A stretch of 64,000 nt of DNA, taken from Bradyrhizobium sp. S69. GTDB lineage: Bacteria; Pseudomonadota; Alphaproteobacteria; Rhizobiales; Xanthobacteraceae. The translations under genes and the position numbers were made by a program. Location: assembly GCF_009766005.1 (NCBI RefSeq), contig NZ_LMUK01000027.1, forward strand, positions 212,991-276,990, in the 5' to 3' direction. Positions 62,593 to 64,000 of the stretch are shown here, piece by piece. The notes beneath the pieces are model-generated. The model was not told where the DNA came from. It searched no databases and was given only the letters and a program-made list of their open reading frames with translations. The number at the start of each line of letters is the position of its first letter. Positions within the stretch are counted from its first letter, which is position 1.

Positions 62593-63072
62593 TCAGGCGT
62601 GCTTGGCGTCGCTGCGCCGGTTGAAGGCGGCGACGAAATCCTCGGAGACGACGAATTCAAGCGCCTCGCGCAGCGCGGCCGATTTGGCGACGCCGAACGC
62701 GGTCTCGAATCCCGCCTGCGCGCGCTTCCAGAGCGCGGTGGATTCCGCGATCTTTTTGCGGCCCGCCGCGGTCAGCGCCACCAGCCGGTTGCGGCGATCC
62801 TCGGGATCGATGCGGATCTCGATCAGCCGATCGCGCTGCAGCGGCTTTAAAGTATGCGTCAGCGCGCCACGGTCCATCACCAGGGCCTCGGCCAGTTCGC
62901 CGAGCGGCGGCGGACGTCCCGACCGCGCGATCTGCATCAGGATCGACCGCTGCGTGGTCCGTAATCCGCAGGGCTCCAATGCAGAATCATACAGCTGCGA
63001 GACACGCCGCGTCGCCTTGCGTAAGGCCGTGCAATTGCACAGGCTTTTCTCCGTTTCGGATTGGCGGGCCAT
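62593..63072 (-). CDS. MarR family transcriptional regulator
   Basis: A 159-residue MarR repressor: LGELAEALVMDRGALTHTLK is the recognition region, with wing IRIDPEDRRNRLVALT. A CNC motif near the N-terminus (KSLCNCTALRKATR) is unusual and could sense electrophiles or metals. The start has GAGGGTG four bases upstream. It is divergent from the tautomerase gene; two ATTACTTGCATATGCA-type sites occupy the gap and are likely its operators. Confidence 0.9.
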   Translation of the reverse strand: MARQSETEKSLCNCTALRKATRRVSQLYDSALEPCGLRTTQRSILMQIARSGRPPPLGELAEALVMDRGALTHTLKPLQRDRLIEIRIDPEDRRNRLVALTAAGRKKIAESTALWKRAQAGFETAFGVAKSAALREALEFVVSEDFVAAFNRRSDAKHA

Positions 63073-63102
63073 TTTTCACCCTCGAATGATGCCGGCTTGA
63101 CG

Positions 63103-63151
63103 ATTACTTGCATATGCACACATATCATCATCGCTTGCATATGCAAGTAAT
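63103..63151. promoter_or_regulatory. Paired palindromic operators between MarR and tautomerase genes
   Basis: ATTACTTGCATATGCA (63103-63118) is repeated inverted as TGCATATGCAAGTAAT (63136-63151). The second contains a perfect 14-base palindrome CTTGCATATGCAAG (63134-63147). Distance between centres is about 33 bases, three DNA turns. Position between divergent genes 31 bases from the MarR start is what is expected for autorepression and tautomerase control. Confidence 0.7.
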
Positions 63152-63198
63152 GGCGCCGCCCAGCGATCGCTGCGACGGGCCGGAAACGGGAGAGCGCG

Positions 63199-63579
63199 AT
63201 GCCACTGGTACGGATCGACCTTCAAAAGGGAAAAGACGCGAGCTATCGGCAAAAGGCCGGCCGGATCGTCTACGAGGCGATGGTGGCCCATACCGGCGTT
63301 CCCAAGGACGACCGCTTCCAGATCATCGCCGAGCATGCGATCGAAAATTTTGTGTTCGATCCGGATTATCTCGGCATCCACCGCACCAACGACCTCGTCA
63401 TGGTTCAGATATTCTTCAACGAGGGGCGCTCGGTGGCGCAGAAGCAGGCGCTGTACAAGGCGATCGCCGACGGATTTTCCGAGCAGCTTGGGCTGCGGCG
63501 GGAAGACGTCTTCATCACCCTGGTCGAGGTGAAGAAGGAAAACTGGTCGTTCGGCAACGGCATTGCGCAATACGCCTGA
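63199..63579 (+). CDS. Tautomerase/MSAD-like protein
   Basis: A 126-residue member of the tautomerase superfamily with the N-terminal Pro (MPLVRIDLQKGKD; Pro1 after Met removal is the catalytic base). The length is nearly double that of 4-OT subunits, matching malonate semialdehyde decarboxylase-type or MIF-like trimers. The C-terminal ENWSFGNGIAQYA is typical of this group. GGGAGAGCGCG precedes the start. Likely regulated by the divergent MarR through the palindromes. The natural substrate cannot be inferred. Confidence 0.9.
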   Translation: MPLVRIDLQKGKDASYRQKAGRIVYEAMVAHTGVPKDDRFQIIAEHAIENFVFDPDYLGIHRTNDLVMVQIFFNEGRSVAQKQALYKAIADGFSEQLGLRREDVFITLVEVKKENWSFGNGIAQYA

Positions 63580-63610
63580 CAACCCTCACTCGCCGCCAGA
63601 CGGCGCGCCG

Positions 63611-64000
63611 TCACGGCACCAAGGTCGTTCGCGACGGCAGCCACATCGCGATGTCGGGGAACAGCACCAAGAGGCCGAGCAGCACGAACAGCAACAGATG
63701 GAACGGCACCGTTCCCAACACGACGTCCTTGAGCTTGCCGGTCCAGATGCTCTGGATCACGAACAGATTGATGCCGATCGGCGGCGAGATCTGGCCCATC
63801 TCGATGAACAGCACCAGGATGACGCCGAACCAGATCGGGTCGATGCCGTATTGCACCAGCACCGGATACAATAGCGGCACCGTCACCACGATCATGCCGA
63901 GGCTTTCGACCAGGCAGCCCAGCACCGTATAGAGCACGAACAGCGCCAGGAAGAATTCCAGCCGTGACAGTTTCAGCTCGACCAGAAACTGTGTTTTTTT
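63611..64000 (-). CDS. TRAP transporter large permease, DctM-like, 3-prime part only
   Basis: The C-terminal ~129 residues of a DctM-type permease, truncated by the window end. Seen: TVLGCLVESLGMIVVTVPLL, DPIWFGVILVLFIEMGQISP and PIGINLFVIQSIWTGKLKDV, the conserved C-terminal helices of TRAP large subunits. The frame stays open to base 64000. It is convergent with the tautomerase gene. Substrate (typically C4-dicarboxylates or related carboxylic acids) cannot be set from this part. Confidence 0.9.
   Translation of the reverse strand, partial: KKTQFLVELKLSRLEFFLALFVLYTVLGCLVESLGMIVVTVPLLYPVLVQYGIDPIWFGVILVLFIEMGQISPPIGINLFVIQSIWTGKLKDVVLGTVPFHLLLFVLLGLLVLFPDIAMWLPSRTTLVP

Overview
The window is high-GC DNA from an alphaproteobacterium, most likely Bradyrhizobium or a close relative such as Rhodopseudomonas. 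I base this on gene content (fused indolepyruvate oxidoreductase next to an AsnC regulator, MctP-type permease, Bug solute-binding protein, ACMSD-type amidohydrolases, DUF2478, DUF779 next to an ExaC/AcoD aldehyde dehydrogenase) and on the many long intergenic hairpin repeats typical of that group. No rRNA, tRNA, transposase, integrase or CRISPR array was seen. The gene at the right edge is cut by the window.

Layout. 0-7 kb: AsnC/Lrp regulator divergent from indolepyruvate ferredoxin oxidoreductase, then a repeat-rich convergent gap and an MctP/DUF3311 uptake pair. 7-15 kb: three exported proteins, an NHL beta-propeller protein, two tandem acyltransferase-3 paralogues and a serine hydrolase. 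15-19.5 kb: LysR regulator divergent from an EmrA-EmrB-AhpD-like efflux operon, with a matching 31-bp operator-like element upstream of emrA and of emrB. 19.6-24 kb: a D-amino-acid-transaminase-like enzyme and a four-gene glutamate/aspartate-type ABC importer. 24-29 kb: flavin monooxygenase, ThDP decarboxylase-like enzyme, GFA-like protein, old yellow enzyme. 29-39 kb: a ModE-like HTH regulator, three aldehyde dehydrogenases, an SDR, an orphan ModA-like protein, DUF779, DUF2478 and small proteins. 39-44.4 kb: an MHYT-GGDEF-EAL protein, a Rieske protein and two paralogous amidohydrolases. 44.6-48.3 kb: a large repeat-built, probably type-I-secreted protein broken by one inserted base. 48.5-51.5 kb: a solute-binding protein and a KstD-like flavoprotein. 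51.6-57.2 kb: one 1866-residue SIR2-STAND-TPR protein that looks like a single-gene antiphage system. 57.3-60 kb: MarR, Cys-less isochorismatase-like protein, membrane protein, MFS exporter. 60-64 kb: SDR and peroxiredoxin divergent from LysR, MarR divergent from a tautomerase around two palindromic operators, and the end of a TRAP large permease.

Three observations stand out. The SIR2-STAND-TPR gene has intact SIR2 motifs but degenerate Walker A and B motifs, is visibly AT-richer than its neighbours, and carries a recent 27-bp tandem duplication. Four 24-bp elements with an identical 8-N8-8 layout resembling the ModE box (plus a fifth, weaker one) lie just upstream of aldehyde dehydrogenase, SDR, hypothetical and DUF2478 genes near the ModE-like regulator, suggesting an undescribed local regulon. 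At least nine families of long hairpin repeats occupy the gaps, most often between convergent genes.
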